A stretch of DNA of 64,000 nt from Streptomyces anulatus (GTDB taxonomy: Bacteria > Actinomycetota > Actinomycetes > Streptomycetales > Streptomycetaceae): the NCBI RefSeq assembly GCF_000721175.1, contig NZ_JOEZ01000016.1, positions 186,001 to 250,000 of the forward strand. The letters are read 5' to 3'. The position numbers and the translations under genes are program-made. This document shows positions 17,016 to 23,961 of the stretch, piece by piece. Position 1 is the stretch's first letter. The number at the start of each line of letters is the position of its first letter. The notes under the pieces are model-generated. The model was not told the DNA's origin. It worked only from the letters and a program-made list of their open reading frames with translations, and made no database searches.

Positions 17016-17545
17016 CCGGCCGCCCCCCCGTTATCGGCCTCGACCTCTCCCTCACCTGCACCGGCGTGGCAGGCGAGGGGTGGGCCGACTACATCCGACC
17101 CAAGACTCTCCGGGGCCACCCCCGGCTCAACCACCTCGTCGACGAGATCACCTCGTTCATCAAGAAGGCCGACCTGGTCGTCATCGAAGGCCCGTCGTTC
17201 GGCGGAGGTGTTGCCCACCGGCACGAGGACCTGGCCGGGCTCCGCGTCATGGTCCGCCACGCCTGCTGGCGCCGCAGCATCCCCTACGCCCTGGTCCCGC
17301 CGTCCTGCCGGGCCCTGTACGCCGCCGGAAAAGGCTCCGCCCCCAAGGGGCAGGTGCGGGACGAGATAGCGGCCCGGTACGGCATCGAGCTCGACGGCGT
17401 GGGCCGCTACGACATGGCCGACGCCTACACGCTCCTCGCGATGGGCCTGCACCACCTCGGGGCCCCGCTCGCCGACGTCCCGGAGAAGAACGCCACCGGC
17501 CTCACCGGGTGCCAGTGGCCCGACATGGAAGGACTCGCGGCGTGA
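17012..17545 (+). CDS. RuvC-like Holliday junction resolvase (177 aa)
   Basis: RNase H-fold nuclease that would cut four-way DNA junctions arising in phage replication and packaging. Acidic catalytic residues are in expected places: Asp in 'IGLDLSLTCTGVA' (about residue 10), Glu in 'LVVIEGPSF' (about 58), and the Asp pair in 'RYDMADAYTLL' (about 133). Length fits RuvC (about 170). GTG start overlapping the upstream stop; GTGA overlap into the next gene. Confidence 0.85.
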   Translation: MTGRPPVIGLDLSLTCTGVAGEGWADYIRPKTLRGHPRLNHLVDEITSFIKKADLVVIEGPSFGGGVAHRHEDLAGLRVMVRHACWRRSIPYALVPPSCRALYAAGKGSAPKGQVRDEIAARYGIELDGVGRYDMADAYTLLAMGLHHLGAPLADVPEKNATGLTGCQWPDMEGLAA

Positions 17546-18195
17546 GCGTGGACCTGTGCCTGCTGTGCGACAAGCCCGACGAGACCGGCAGCTACCTGTG
17601 CGTGGTCTGCACCCGGGCCACCGAGGTGCGGGTGCAGTCCCTGCCCGCCCTGTACCGGGGTCTGGCCCCGTTCCTGGCGCCCGCCGGCGGTGTCGCCACG
17701 GTCCGGTCCGGGAAGGGCGGGCCCGCCCCGCTGCCGGTCAACGAGGACATCCTCGACCTGCGCGGCCCGGGCGGCATCGCCGGTATCGCCGAGCGGTGGC
17801 TGGCCGACGTCCGCCGGGACCGTGGCCACACCGTGGCCACACCCTCGGGGGGTGTCGACGCCCGCCTCCAGGCCGCCGTCGACGGGCTGCTCGCGAACAT
17901 GCCGTGGATCGCCGTGTCGTGGCCGAACGCCGGCTACTTCGCGAAGGACATCCGCGACCTCACGAAGTCCCTCACCTCGATCATCGCCCCCACCCCTGCG
18001 GTATCCCGCGGGCAGCGCGTGGGGAACTGCCCGGCGGTCGACCCCAGCGGAACGATCTGTGGCGCTGTGCTGCGTTTGGCTCCGGGTGAGAAGGCGATCG
18101 TCTGCCCGTGGTGTACGTGCTCGTACCCGCCTTACGTGTGGGCGCAGTTGAAGACGTGGGTCGACGAGGACACGAAGGCGCACAGTGCGGCCTGA
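17542..18195 (+). CDS. Zinc-ribbon phage protein (217 aa)
   Basis: Two Cys clusters mark the ends: 'LCLLCDKPDETGSYLCVVC' at residues about 6-24 and 'CPAVDPSGTICG' ... 'CPWCTC' at about 170-200, both consistent with zinc ribbons. The middle is helical. Proteins of this plan are frequent in actinophages; a nucleic-acid-binding role is likely but unproven. Follows the resolvase gene with a 4-bp overlap. Confidence 0.75.
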   Translation: MSVDLCLLCDKPDETGSYLCVVCTRATEVRVQSLPALYRGLAPFLAPAGGVATVRSGKGGPAPLPVNEDILDLRGPGGIAGIAERWLADVRRDRGHTVATPSGGVDARLQAAVDGLLANMPWIAVSWPNAGYFAKDIRDLTKSLTSIIAPTPAVSRGQRVGNCPAVDPSGTICGAVLRLAPGEKAIVCPWCTCSYPPYVWAQLKTWVDEDTKAHSAA

Positions 18196-18199
18196 CACC

Positions 18200-18228
18200 T
18201 TGCCTGCAACCCCGGGTTGTAGTAGCGT
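18200..18228 (+). promoter_or_regulatory. Internal early promoter (leaderless)
   Basis: TTGCCT, 17 bp, TAGCGT, ending 7 bp before GTG 18236. The spacing again predicts a leaderless transcript for the HTH gene. Confidence 0.55.
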
Positions 18229-18235
18229 TCTGTTT

Positions 18236-18493
18236 GTGCCCAACAGCTCATGGCGCAAGAGAGTCGCTGATGAAAAACGGCGACAGAAGGACCTGCAAGA
18301 CGAGCTGCGGGCCAGCGCCATCCGGAGAGCACTCGCACTCCTGGACGGTGTGGCCGAGCTGGGAAGCCAGGCCGCTGTCGCCCGGGAGATCGGGGTCAGC
18401 ACCACCGCAGTACAGAACGCGATCAAGGACTACGGGACGGCGACTGCACCGCCGGCCAAGTCCAAGTCCACAACTGAAGATCAAAACAAGTAG
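18236..18493 (+). CDS. HTH DNA-binding protein (85 aa)
   Basis: Basic N-terminus ('SSWRKRVADEKRRQ'), then a helical region and a clear helix-turn-helix 'SQAAVAREIGVSTTAVQNAI' (about residues 46-65), with a Lys/Ser tail. Start GTG 18236 is selected because it coincides with the predicted transcription start; an in-frame ATG at 18185 overlaps the upstream gene and the promoter. Regulator of unknown target, possibly controlling the middle genes that follow. Confidence 0.72.
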   Translation: MPNSSWRKRVADEKRRQKDLQDELRASAIRRALALLDGVAELGSQAAVAREIGVSTTAVQNAIKDYGTATAPPAKSKSTTEDQNK

Positions 18494-18607
18494 GCCCCCC
18501 GGCTAAGGCGACTGCACCGCCCGCCGGAGGGTGACTACCCGGGGTGCCGGACGCGCGGAAACGCGGCCGGCTCCTACCGCCAACCTTGAAGACCCAAGGA
18601 GACGGCT

Positions 18608-19132
18608 ATGGCTAACTCTGCCATGCCCGCGGCCCCGCCCGCGATGACCCCCGCGCAGCAGCTCAACGAGCGCTTCGCCACCATCTACACCCAGTTCCAG
18701 CCCCGCATCACCCGCCTCGTCCGCAACGAGGTCCGCGGCGGAAACCACCACCTCGCCGAAGACCTCACCGCCGACGCGTTCTACCGGGCCTGGCTCGACC
18801 TCCACAAGTGCACCGCCACCACCGACGCCCAGCTCTACAGCTGGCTCGCCACCCTTGCCCGGCGCACCGTCACCGCCCACTACCGGACGAAGAAGAACAC
18901 CGCCGAGCAGCCCGCCGACCTCGGGGACTGGCAGTACGCCAACCGGGCCATGGACCAGGCCGGCGGCTGCTACACCCCCGCCGCCACCGGGTTCCGCACC
19001 GCGGCCAGCGGAGGCGGCCGCCGCCTGGTCGCCGTCGGCACCATCAGCCGCCGCGGCAGCCGCACCACCACGGTGCGCGCCACCGAGGCCGGTGTCACCG
19101 GCAGCATCCGCCCCACCGGCGGCGCCCGATGA
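18608..19132 (+). CDS. Sigma-70 region-2-like protein lacking region 4 (174 aa)
   Basis: Residues about 20-100 match sigma region 2 of ECF type: 'QPRITRLVRNEV', then 'LAEDLTADAFYRAWLDLHK' (core-binding 2.1/2.2-like) and 'LYSWLATLARRTVTAHYR' (2.3/2.4-like). After that the sequence turns into Gly/Arg/Thr-rich text ('GGGRRLVAVGTISRRGSRT') with no region 4 helix-turn-helix. It may redirect RNA polymerase to phage promoters or act as an anti-host decoy. Good AAGGAGA ribosome site; coupled to the next gene by ATGA. Confidence 0.7.
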   Translation: MANSAMPAAPPAMTPAQQLNERFATIYTQFQPRITRLVRNEVRGGNHHLAEDLTADAFYRAWLDLHKCTATTDAQLYSWLATLARRTVTAHYRTKKNTAEQPADLGDWQYANRAMDQAGGCYTPAATGFRTAASGGGRRLVAVGTISRRGSRTTTVRATEAGVTGSIRPTGGAR

Positions 19133-19404
19133 CCACGCCCCTCGTCCTCAGCGACGACACCGTGCTCCTCCTCGGCCGCTTCGCCGACACCCTCGACACC
19201 CAGCGCCCCGACGCCGAGATGCGCGAGGAAATCCGCCTCGCCCGCGCCCTGGTCTTCGCCGAGCAGCTGCACGGCCCCACCGAAGCCGCGTTCGCCGCCG
19301 AGCTGGACCTCCTCGCAGCCGCCCCGGCCGTGCGCCCCGGCATCACCCGCGGCGAGTACGCGGCTTTGCTCCGCCTCGTCGCCCGCGGGGTGATCGCCGG
19401 ATGA
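19129..19404 (+). CDS. Hypothetical protein (91 aa)
   Basis: Helical, acidic protein with no recognised domain; contains 'LARALVFAEQLHGPTEAAFAAELDLL'-type amphipathic helices (longest quoted motif: 'ALVFAEQLHGPTEA'). Both ends overlap neighbours by 4 bp, so it belongs to the middle operon. Confidence 0.7.
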   Translation: MTTPLVLSDDTVLLLGRFADTLDTQRPDAEMREEIRLARALVFAEQLHGPTEAAFAAELDLLAAAPAVRPGITRGEYAALLRLVARGVIAG

Positions 19405-19622
19405 GCGGCACCACCTCGTACACCCCGCTGCACGACCCGGAGCGGGACGCCCTCCGCTACGTCTCGCCGCTCGATCAGGCCCTCCGCCACGCCCGTGAGG
19501 TCCTCGCCGAAACGGCCACCGCGAACATCCACAACCACGACGAAATGCTCCGCGCCGCCGTCGGCCTGGAAATGCGCCTCCGCCAGCTCGTCGCCGCCCT
19601 CGACAAGGAGGCCAGCCGATGA
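19401..19622 (+). CDS. Hypothetical protein (73 aa)
   Basis: Small helical protein ('LDQALRHAREVLAETATAN' and 'LEMRLRQLVAALDKEA'). No known domain. Overlaps ATGA with both the preceding gene and the membrane protein that follows; perhaps a cytoplasmic partner of the membrane cluster. Confidence 0.7.
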   Translation: MSGTTSYTPLHDPERDALRYVSPLDQALRHAREVLAETATANIHNHDEMLRAAVGLEMRLRQLVAALDKEASR

Positions 19623-20482
19623 ACCGCCCCCGCGTCTTCTACGGCGCCGTCGCCCTCGCCGGCCTCTCCCTCATCTGGTCGGCCTACGCCATCACCGACC
19701 TCATGCAATCCGGGATCTTCGGCCTGTCCGTCGCCCTCGCCGGTGACATCGGCTGGCTCACCGTCCTCTGGGCCCAGTACCGGCGCGTCGGCCCCCGCTG
19801 GGCCGCGGTTGCCGCCGGATGGGTCATCGCCCTCGGAGTCGGCCTCCTCCTCGTCATCCACGGCATGCAGGAGGACAGCACCGCCCAAGCGGTCGCCGGA
19901 CCGTTCGTCGTCCTCGTCGGGAAGATCGTGTGGGAGTTCGCGCTCCCCGCACTCCGCGACCCCGCCGAACTCACCCCCGAGCAGCAGGCCGAGATCAACG
20001 CGGTCATCCGGGACAGCGAGCACGCCGCCCGCCTCCACGACGCCCGCCGCGACCGCGCCGAGCGCGAAGCCCAAGCGACGATCGAGCGCATCCAGCAGCA
20101 GGCCCGGATCACCGCCGCCCGCGACCGCGCGGACTTCGAGATCACCCTCGAACGCCTGGAGATGCGAGCCGAGATCGACCGCCGCTCGCCCCTCATGCTC
20201 GCCCCGATCGCGAACACCGATCACGAGGCCGAACAGCCCGCGATCAGCCCGAGCGCGCCCCTGCTCACACCGACCGCTCCGCCAGCGCCCACCAGCGCGA
20301 ACATGGCGAGCGAACAGCCGAGCATCGCCGATCTCGCCCGCGATCAAGTCGCGATCACCACCAAGAACAGTGACGCCGTACAGGCGATCCTCGCCGACCG
20401 CCCCAACGCTGATCGGGAGTCCGTCGCAGCCGCTGTTCGCCGTGCTCGCCGAGCAGGCGGCATGAAGGGCGGCTACGGATGA
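19619..20482 (+). CDS. SpdB-like membrane protein (287 aa)
   Basis: About four membrane segments in the first 115 residues ('VFYGAVALAGLSLIWSAYAI', 'VALAGDIGWLTVLWAQY', 'GWVIALGVGLLLVIHG', 'VVLVGKIVWEFALPAL'). A long charged coiled-coil follows ('ARRDRAEREAQATIERIQQQ'), then a short HTH-like end ('VQAILADRPNADRESVAAAV'). This resembles the SpdB spread proteins of Streptomyces plasmids and integrative elements, which sit in the membrane and bind DNA. No FtsK/TraB translocase is present in this element, so a transfer role is doubtful here. Confidence 0.68.
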   Translation: MNRPRVFYGAVALAGLSLIWSAYAITDLMQSGIFGLSVALAGDIGWLTVLWAQYRRVGPRWAAVAAGWVIALGVGLLLVIHGMQEDSTAQAVAGPFVVLVGKIVWEFALPALRDPAELTPEQQAEINAVIRDSEHAARLHDARRDRAEREAQATIERIQQQARITAARDRADFEITLERLEMRAEIDRRSPLMLAPIANTDHEAEQPAISPSAPLLTPTAPPAPTSANMASEQPSIADLARDQVAITTKNSDAVQAILADRPNADRESVAAAVRRARRAGGMKGGYG

Positions 20483-20628
20483 CTGCCCTCCGGCTGCTCT
20501 TCCCGCTCGCCACCCTCGGCGCCGGCTGCATCCTCGCCGCACTCATCGCCCACGAGACACCACGCCTCCTCGGCACCCTCGCCCTCGTACTCACCATCGC
20601 CGCCCTCGGGCTGGCCATCCTCCACTGA
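20479..20628 (+). CDS. Two-helix membrane peptide (49 aa)
   Basis: Tiny hydrophobic protein, MTALRLLF...LAILH, with two membrane helices separated by 'AHETPRLLG'. ATG overlaps the stop of the SpdB-like gene. Small membrane partners of this sort accompany spd genes in Streptomyces elements; a holin-like or spread-associated role is possible. Confidence 0.65.
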   Translation: MTALRLLFPLATLGAGCILAALIAHETPRLLGTLALVLTIAALGLAILH

Positions 20629-20636
20629 GGAACACC

Positions 20637-21179
20637 GTGAACCTCGGATCCACCGCCGTCTCCCTGGGCGGCATCACCTTCGGCACGATCATCGTCGTCC
20701 TCGTCCTCCTCCGCTGGCACAAGAAGGGCGGGGGAGGAGGCAAGAAGGGCGACGACGGCGGCAGCCGCGACTGGAAGCAGCTCCTGCCCTTCTTCGGCGC
20801 CCTCTGCTTCGGCATCCTCGCCGTCCTCGCCGCCGGCCCCGTCAGCGCCCTCGGCCTCATCACCCGCCTCGGCCTATGGGGCGGCGACGGCATCGGCTAC
20901 GCCTACCTCGTCTGGGGCATCGGCGGAAACTCGCCGGACGTCACCCGGGCCGTCCCCGTCGTCCTCACCGACGGCGGATACATGATCTTCGCGATCTGGA
21001 CCGCCGTCATGATCGGCCTGCACCTCTGGTCGAAAAAGCTCCCCCGCCTCCAATCCGCCCTCGGCATCCTCGCCGGGATCCTCCTCGGCCTCTCCCAGGG
21101 CATCGCCGGAATGGCCGCCGTCCCCCTCGCCTCCGCCGTGAACATCGCGGGCGGCTGGTACGCAGGAGTCGTCCAGTGA
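20637..21179 (+). CDS. Multi-pass membrane protein (180 aa)
   Basis: One N-terminal membrane segment, a Gly/Lys cytoplasmic linker ('HKKGGGGGKKGDDGG'), then four more hydrophobic segments through to the C-terminus. Unknown family, but the arrangement and neighbours match the membrane proteins of spd clusters in actinomycete integrative elements. GTG start, AGGAACACC ribosome site; 4-bp overlap with the next gene. Confidence 0.68.
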   Translation: MNLGSTAVSLGGITFGTIIVVLVLLRWHKKGGGGGKKGDDGGSRDWKQLLPFFGALCFGILAVLAAGPVSALGLITRLGLWGGDGIGYAYLVWGIGGNSPDVTRAVPVVLTDGGYMIFAIWTAVMIGLHLWSKKLPRLQSALGILAGILLGLSQGIAGMAAVPLASAVNIAGGWYAGVVQ

Positions 21180-21814
21180 ACCTCGCACCCCACATCACCC
21201 GCATCGGACACGGCACCGCCCGCGGCTGGCACGCCTTCTGGGACGACATCGAGCCCAAGGAACGCCTCGCCCGCCTCGCCGCACTCACCGTCGTCTGCTG
21301 GATCGTCGGGGGAGTCGCCCTCGCCGAACGCCGCGCCCTCTGGGTCCTCCTCGCCGCCTGGTGCCTCACCGCCTGGGTGACCGGCCGACACGACGAACAG
21401 CCCACCGAAGGCGAGCAGGACGAAGAGGAGCAGCCCTACCCCGACCCGGCCGACATGGCCGACATCGTCCGCGAACTCGGCACCGGCACCGGGGTCCTCC
21501 TCACCCGCCTCCGCGACCAACTCCAAGAGGAGTACCCGGGCACCGGCTGGACCACCAAGGACGTCCGCGGTCTCCTGGCCGCCGACGGGGTCCGCGTGAG
21601 GGAAGGCGTACGGGTCACCGGGGTCGGCAACGGCCCGGGCGTCCACCGAGACGACGTCCCGCCGCCCCTCTCCCCGACCACTCCCCCACCCCCTGTTGGT
21701 GTTGTTGCCGCAGGTCAAGACGCCAACACCAACACCAACAACGTCCGAGTGGAGTCCCACGCGGGAGGGGCTCACATCACCGTCACCCCCGCCCGACAGG
21801 AGGCCACCCGATGA
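21176..21814 (+). CDS. Membrane protein with C-terminal Val-Arg motif (212 aa), plasmid-transfer-like
   Basis: Two membrane helices at about residues 35-70 ('LAALTVVCWIVGGVAL', 'ALWVLLAAWCLTAWV'), an acidic linker, a small domain containing 'WTTKDVRGLLAADGVRVREG' and the ending 'VRVTGVGNGPGVHRDDVPP'. The last motif is one I associate with proteins encoded next to tra/spd genes in Streptomyces integrative elements. The Pro/Thr/Asn-rich tail is probably disordered. Function unknown. Confidence 0.66.
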   Translation: MNLAPHITRIGHGTARGWHAFWDDIEPKERLARLAALTVVCWIVGGVALAERRALWVLLAAWCLTAWVTGRHDEQPTEGEQDEEEQPYPDPADMADIVRELGTGTGVLLTRLRDQLQEEYPGTGWTTKDVRGLLAADGVRVREGVRVTGVGNGPGVHRDDVPPPLSPTTPPPPVGVVAAGQDANTNTNNVRVESHAGGAHITVTPARQEATR

Positions 21815-21906
21815 TCCGCACCCTCCTCGCCGCCCTCGGCTTCGACCAGCCGGCCCTGCCGTACTGCCCGCGCTGCGGCGGCCACTACCCCGCCCACACC
21901 CACTGA
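21811..21906 (+). CDS. Micro-protein with CxxC (31 aa)
   Basis: Thirty-one residues ending 'PYCPRCGGHYPAHTH', a single zinc-knuckle-like Cys/His group. ATG overlaps the upstream stop (ATGA) and a GACAGGAGG ribosome site lies 7 nt before it, so translation is credible. Similar micro-proteins close spd operons; function unknown. Confidence 0.55.
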   Translation: MIRTLLAALGFDQPALPYCPRCGGHYPAHTH

Positions 21907-21925
21907 CCCTCGGAAGGACACCACC

Positions 21926-22249
21926 ATGAGCACGCAGCAGACCGCCTGGCCCGAGAACGTCATCGCCCGCTACCTCACCGTCGGCGGCGCCACCGTCGAC
22001 CTAACGCACCGGCTCACCGTGCACAACCCGCCCAAGCCGTTCGCGTCCCTCGCCTCCTGCGCTGGCTGCCCGGCAACGGAGGAGGTCAGCCACTACCGCA
22101 CCAACTGGAGCTTCGGCGCTGCCTTCGACGAGGACGGCGGCGAGGAGTACGACTCCGACGCAGCCGACGAGGACGCCCGCGCCTGGGCCCAGTCCCACGC
22201 CGAGACCTGCCGCGCCATCCCCAAGCCCGCTGTCACACCCCCGCAGTAG
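21926..22249 (+). CDS. Hypothetical acidic protein (107 aa)
   Basis: Contains two Cys/His groups, 'LASCAGCPATEEVSHY' and 'AQSHAETCRAIP', around a very acidic centre ('DEDGGEEYDSDAADEDA'). Good GGAAGGACA ribosome site. No known family. Last gene before a strong terminator, so it closes the middle operon. Confidence 0.72.
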   Translation: MSTQQTAWPENVIARYLTVGGATVDLTHRLTVHNPPKPFASLASCAGCPATEEVSHYRTNWSFGAAFDEDGGEEYDSDAADEDARAWAQSHAETCRAIPKPAVTPPQ

Positions 22250-22307
22250 CCTGACCCGTATCAGCACCACCCATCCGGATCGCGAGCTGGCTGCCGCGCT
22301 GCGGACC

Positions 22308-22338
22308 GAGGCCCCACCGCACTCGTCGGTGGGGCCTC
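22308..22338 (+). terminator. Terminator closing the middle operon
   Basis: GAGGCCCCACCG / CGGTGGGGCCTC, 12 perfect pairs, seven-base loop, 58 nt after the previous stop. Confidence 0.8.
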
Positions 22339-22358
22339 ACCCACGTCACAATGGGCAT

Positions 22359-22532
22359 ATGCCGATCCTCGTCGACCTGCAGGCCGCCACCATCGCCACC
22401 GGCATCCCCGGCTACGTCCTCCGGAAGCGGCTCAGCAGAGGCACCCTCACCCACCACGGCTACGACCACCGGCGACGCGCCCTCATCGACCTGAACGAAC
22501 TGACCAACCCCGCCGCAGCCGAAGCAGCTTGA
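22359..22532 (+). CDS. Small HTH protein (57 aa)
   Basis: 'LQAATIATGIPGYVLRKRLS' followed by 'RRRALIDLNEL' gives a compact helix-turn-helix with a wing, similar to short MerR/excisionase-like regulators. It is flanked by terminators on both sides, so it forms its own transcription unit; CACAAT at 22347 just before the ATG suggests a leaderless start. Possible regulator of the late genes directly downstream. Confidence 0.65.
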   Translation: MPILVDLQAATIATGIPGYVLRKRLSRGTLTHHGYDHRRRALIDLNELTNPAAAEAA

Positions 22533-22589
22533 CCAGCTGAAACGCGAATGTCACACTGACCCCGTGTTCGGCATGTCCGGACAAAAACC

Positions 22590-22615
22590 AGGCCCCGCCC
22601 ACACGGACGGGGCCT
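22590..22615 (+). terminator. Terminator-like hairpin before the late genes
   Basis: AGGCCCCG / CGGGGCCT, 8 pairs, ten-base loop, between the small HTH gene and the next gene. Confidence 0.65.
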
Positions 22616-22638
22616 TCGCCGTCTCCGGAGGCTCACCC

Positions 22639-22878
22639 ATGGCCGAACTCACCACCGAGAACGTCGTCCGGCACACCCTTCACCTGACGCCCGACGAGCT
22701 GCGGGCCCTGCGTCAGGCCGCCAAGGCCGCCCTGGGCGCGTACCTGGACGCTCCAGAAGCCGACAAGGAGGCATGGCAGGCGTTCATCGACCTCGGCAAG
22801 CCCCCGACACGGGGACGCAGAGGGTTCGTAGAGCAGCACGCCAACCCCAGCATGATCGGCACCACCCCAGGCCCTTGA
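22639..22878 (+). CDS. Hypothetical protein (79 aa)
   Basis: 'VVRHTLHLTPDELRALRQAA' and 'EADKEAWQAFIDLGKPP' suggest a two-helix small protein. GGAGG lies 7 nt before ATG 22639, which is preferred to an in-frame start near 22564 inside the terminator. No known family; located where actinophages often place a small protein before HNH. Confidence 0.7.
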   Translation: MAELTTENVVRHTLHLTPDELRALRQAAKAALGAYLDAPEADKEAWQAFIDLGKPPTRGRRGFVEQHANPSMIGTTPGP

Positions 22879-22906
22879 CCCCCTACCCCACCCCTGGGAG
22901 GCCCCC

Positions 22907-23302
22907 ATGCCTACCCGGCCCCCCACCCGGTGCACCGAACCCCGGTGCACCACCCTGGTGCCCAAGGGGCGCTGCGAGGAGCACAAGCCCATCCCATGGG
23001 CAGGCAGGGACGACAAGGCCAGGCGCTACGGCATCAGCTCAGGACGATGGCGCACGCTCAAGCGCATCGTCACCACGCGCGACAACGGATGCTGCTACCG
23101 ATGCGGCATCGGCCAGCCCGACGCCGAGGACGATCCCGACGGCGAGCACCAGCATCAGCTGGACCACATCACACCGATCGGCGAGGGCGGAGCCGTCGAG
23201 GACCTCGACAACCTGGGGTTGATCTGCGAGCCATGCCACACCGTCAAGAGCAAGGCCGAGGCAGCACGGGCCAACAGGGCACGCCGTCGCACCCGAGCGT
23301 GA
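22907..23302 (+). CDS. HNH endonuclease (131 aa)
   Basis: HNH nuclease with zinc-binding CxxC pairs ('CCYRCG', 'LICEPCHTVKS') around the core 'HQLDHITPIGEGG' and 'LDNLGLI'. In phages an HNH gene directly before TerS, TerL, portal and protease is characteristic of cohesive-end packaging, where HNH assists terminase in cos cleavage. The N-terminal 'CTEPRCTTLV' is another Cys pair. GGGAGG ribosome site. Confidence 0.9.
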   Translation: MPTRPPTRCTEPRCTTLVPKGRCEEHKPIPWAGRDDKARRYGISSGRWRTLKRIVTTRDNGCCYRCGIGQPDAEDDPDGEHQHQLDHITPIGEGGAVEDLDNLGLICEPCHTVKSKAEAARANRARRRTRA

Positions 23303-23439
23303 TCAGCGAGGAGTACGTCATCGCCGACGAGGCCGTGGCGCGCTTAGCCGATCTCTTCGCACGGCTCGGCGTTGAGAGTCGCGCCGAAGTTCTCCTGGCC
23401 TCGACCTCCCCGGTAGGGGAGTCCGGATTTCCGGAGTGA
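23299..23439 (+). CDS. Small hypothetical protein (46 aa)
   Basis: GTG 23299 overlaps the HNH stop (GTGA). Sequence includes 'YVIADEAVARLADLFARLGV' (an amphipathic helix). No known domain; position between HNH and TerS suggests it could be an accessory packaging peptide, but it may be untranslated. Confidence 0.5.
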   Translation: MISEEYVIADEAVARLADLFARLGVESRAEVLLASTSPVGESGFPE

Positions 23440-23505
23440 TCGTCTGGGGGCCCGGCGCCGTCAGCTCGGCGCGTGCGTGCACAGAATCGCGGAGGGGGGT
23501 CTCCC

Positions 23506-23961
23506 GTGGGACGAACGCCTCAGCCTGCCGCTCTCAAGTTGATCAAGGGCCGTGCTCCGGGCAAGGACTCCGCCGGCCGCGACGTGAACCCCGGGCCCGC
23601 CTTCAAGCGGCTGCCCCCGGAGGCCCCGGCATGGCTGTCGGGCGAGGCGCGGGCCGAGTGGGACCGCGTCCTTCCCGGCCTGTCCCGGCTCGACCTACTC
23701 AAGCCCGAGGACAGGGCCGCGCTGGCCGCGTACTGCGAGACGTGGGCCAGCTTCCGAGAGGCGACCGAGGCTGTAGCCCGCGAGGGGCTGACGATCGAGG
23801 CGAAGCAGGGCACCCTTCCGCACCCGGCTGTCGGGATCGCGCGATCCGCCGGCCGTGAGCTCCGCGCCTGGGCCGCCCACTTCGGTCTGACACCGTCGAC
23901 GGAGCAGGCCCTGGCGAGAGGGGCCGAGAATGAGCCGGACCCCGACAACCCCTTCGGGTAA
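23506..23961 (+). CDS. Phage terminase small subunit, P27 family (151 aa)
   Basis: DNA-recognition subunit of the packaging motor. Typical P27-like features: basic start 'GRTPQPAALKLIKGRAPGK', then 'PPEAPAWLSGEARAEWDRVL', 'LKPEDRAALAAYCETWA' and a C-terminal 'HPAVGIARSAGRELRAWA'. GTG 23506 is chosen because GGAGGGGGG lies upstream at normal spacing. The 3' end overlaps the TerL start by 32 bp, an arrangement seen in many siphophages. Confidence 0.9.
   Translation: MGRTPQPAALKLIKGRAPGKDSAGRDVNPGPAFKRLPPEAPAWLSGEARAEWDRVLPGLSRLDLLKPEDRAALAAYCETWASFREATEAVAREGLTIEAKQGTLPHPAVGIARSAGRELRAWAAHFGLTPSTEQALARGAENEPDPDNPFG

Noticed and set aside
23440..23505. GC-rich palindromic stretch before TerS as a cos site
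   Set aside because: HNH plus terminase suggests cos packaging, but no specific cos signature can be recognised by eye here; not annotated.
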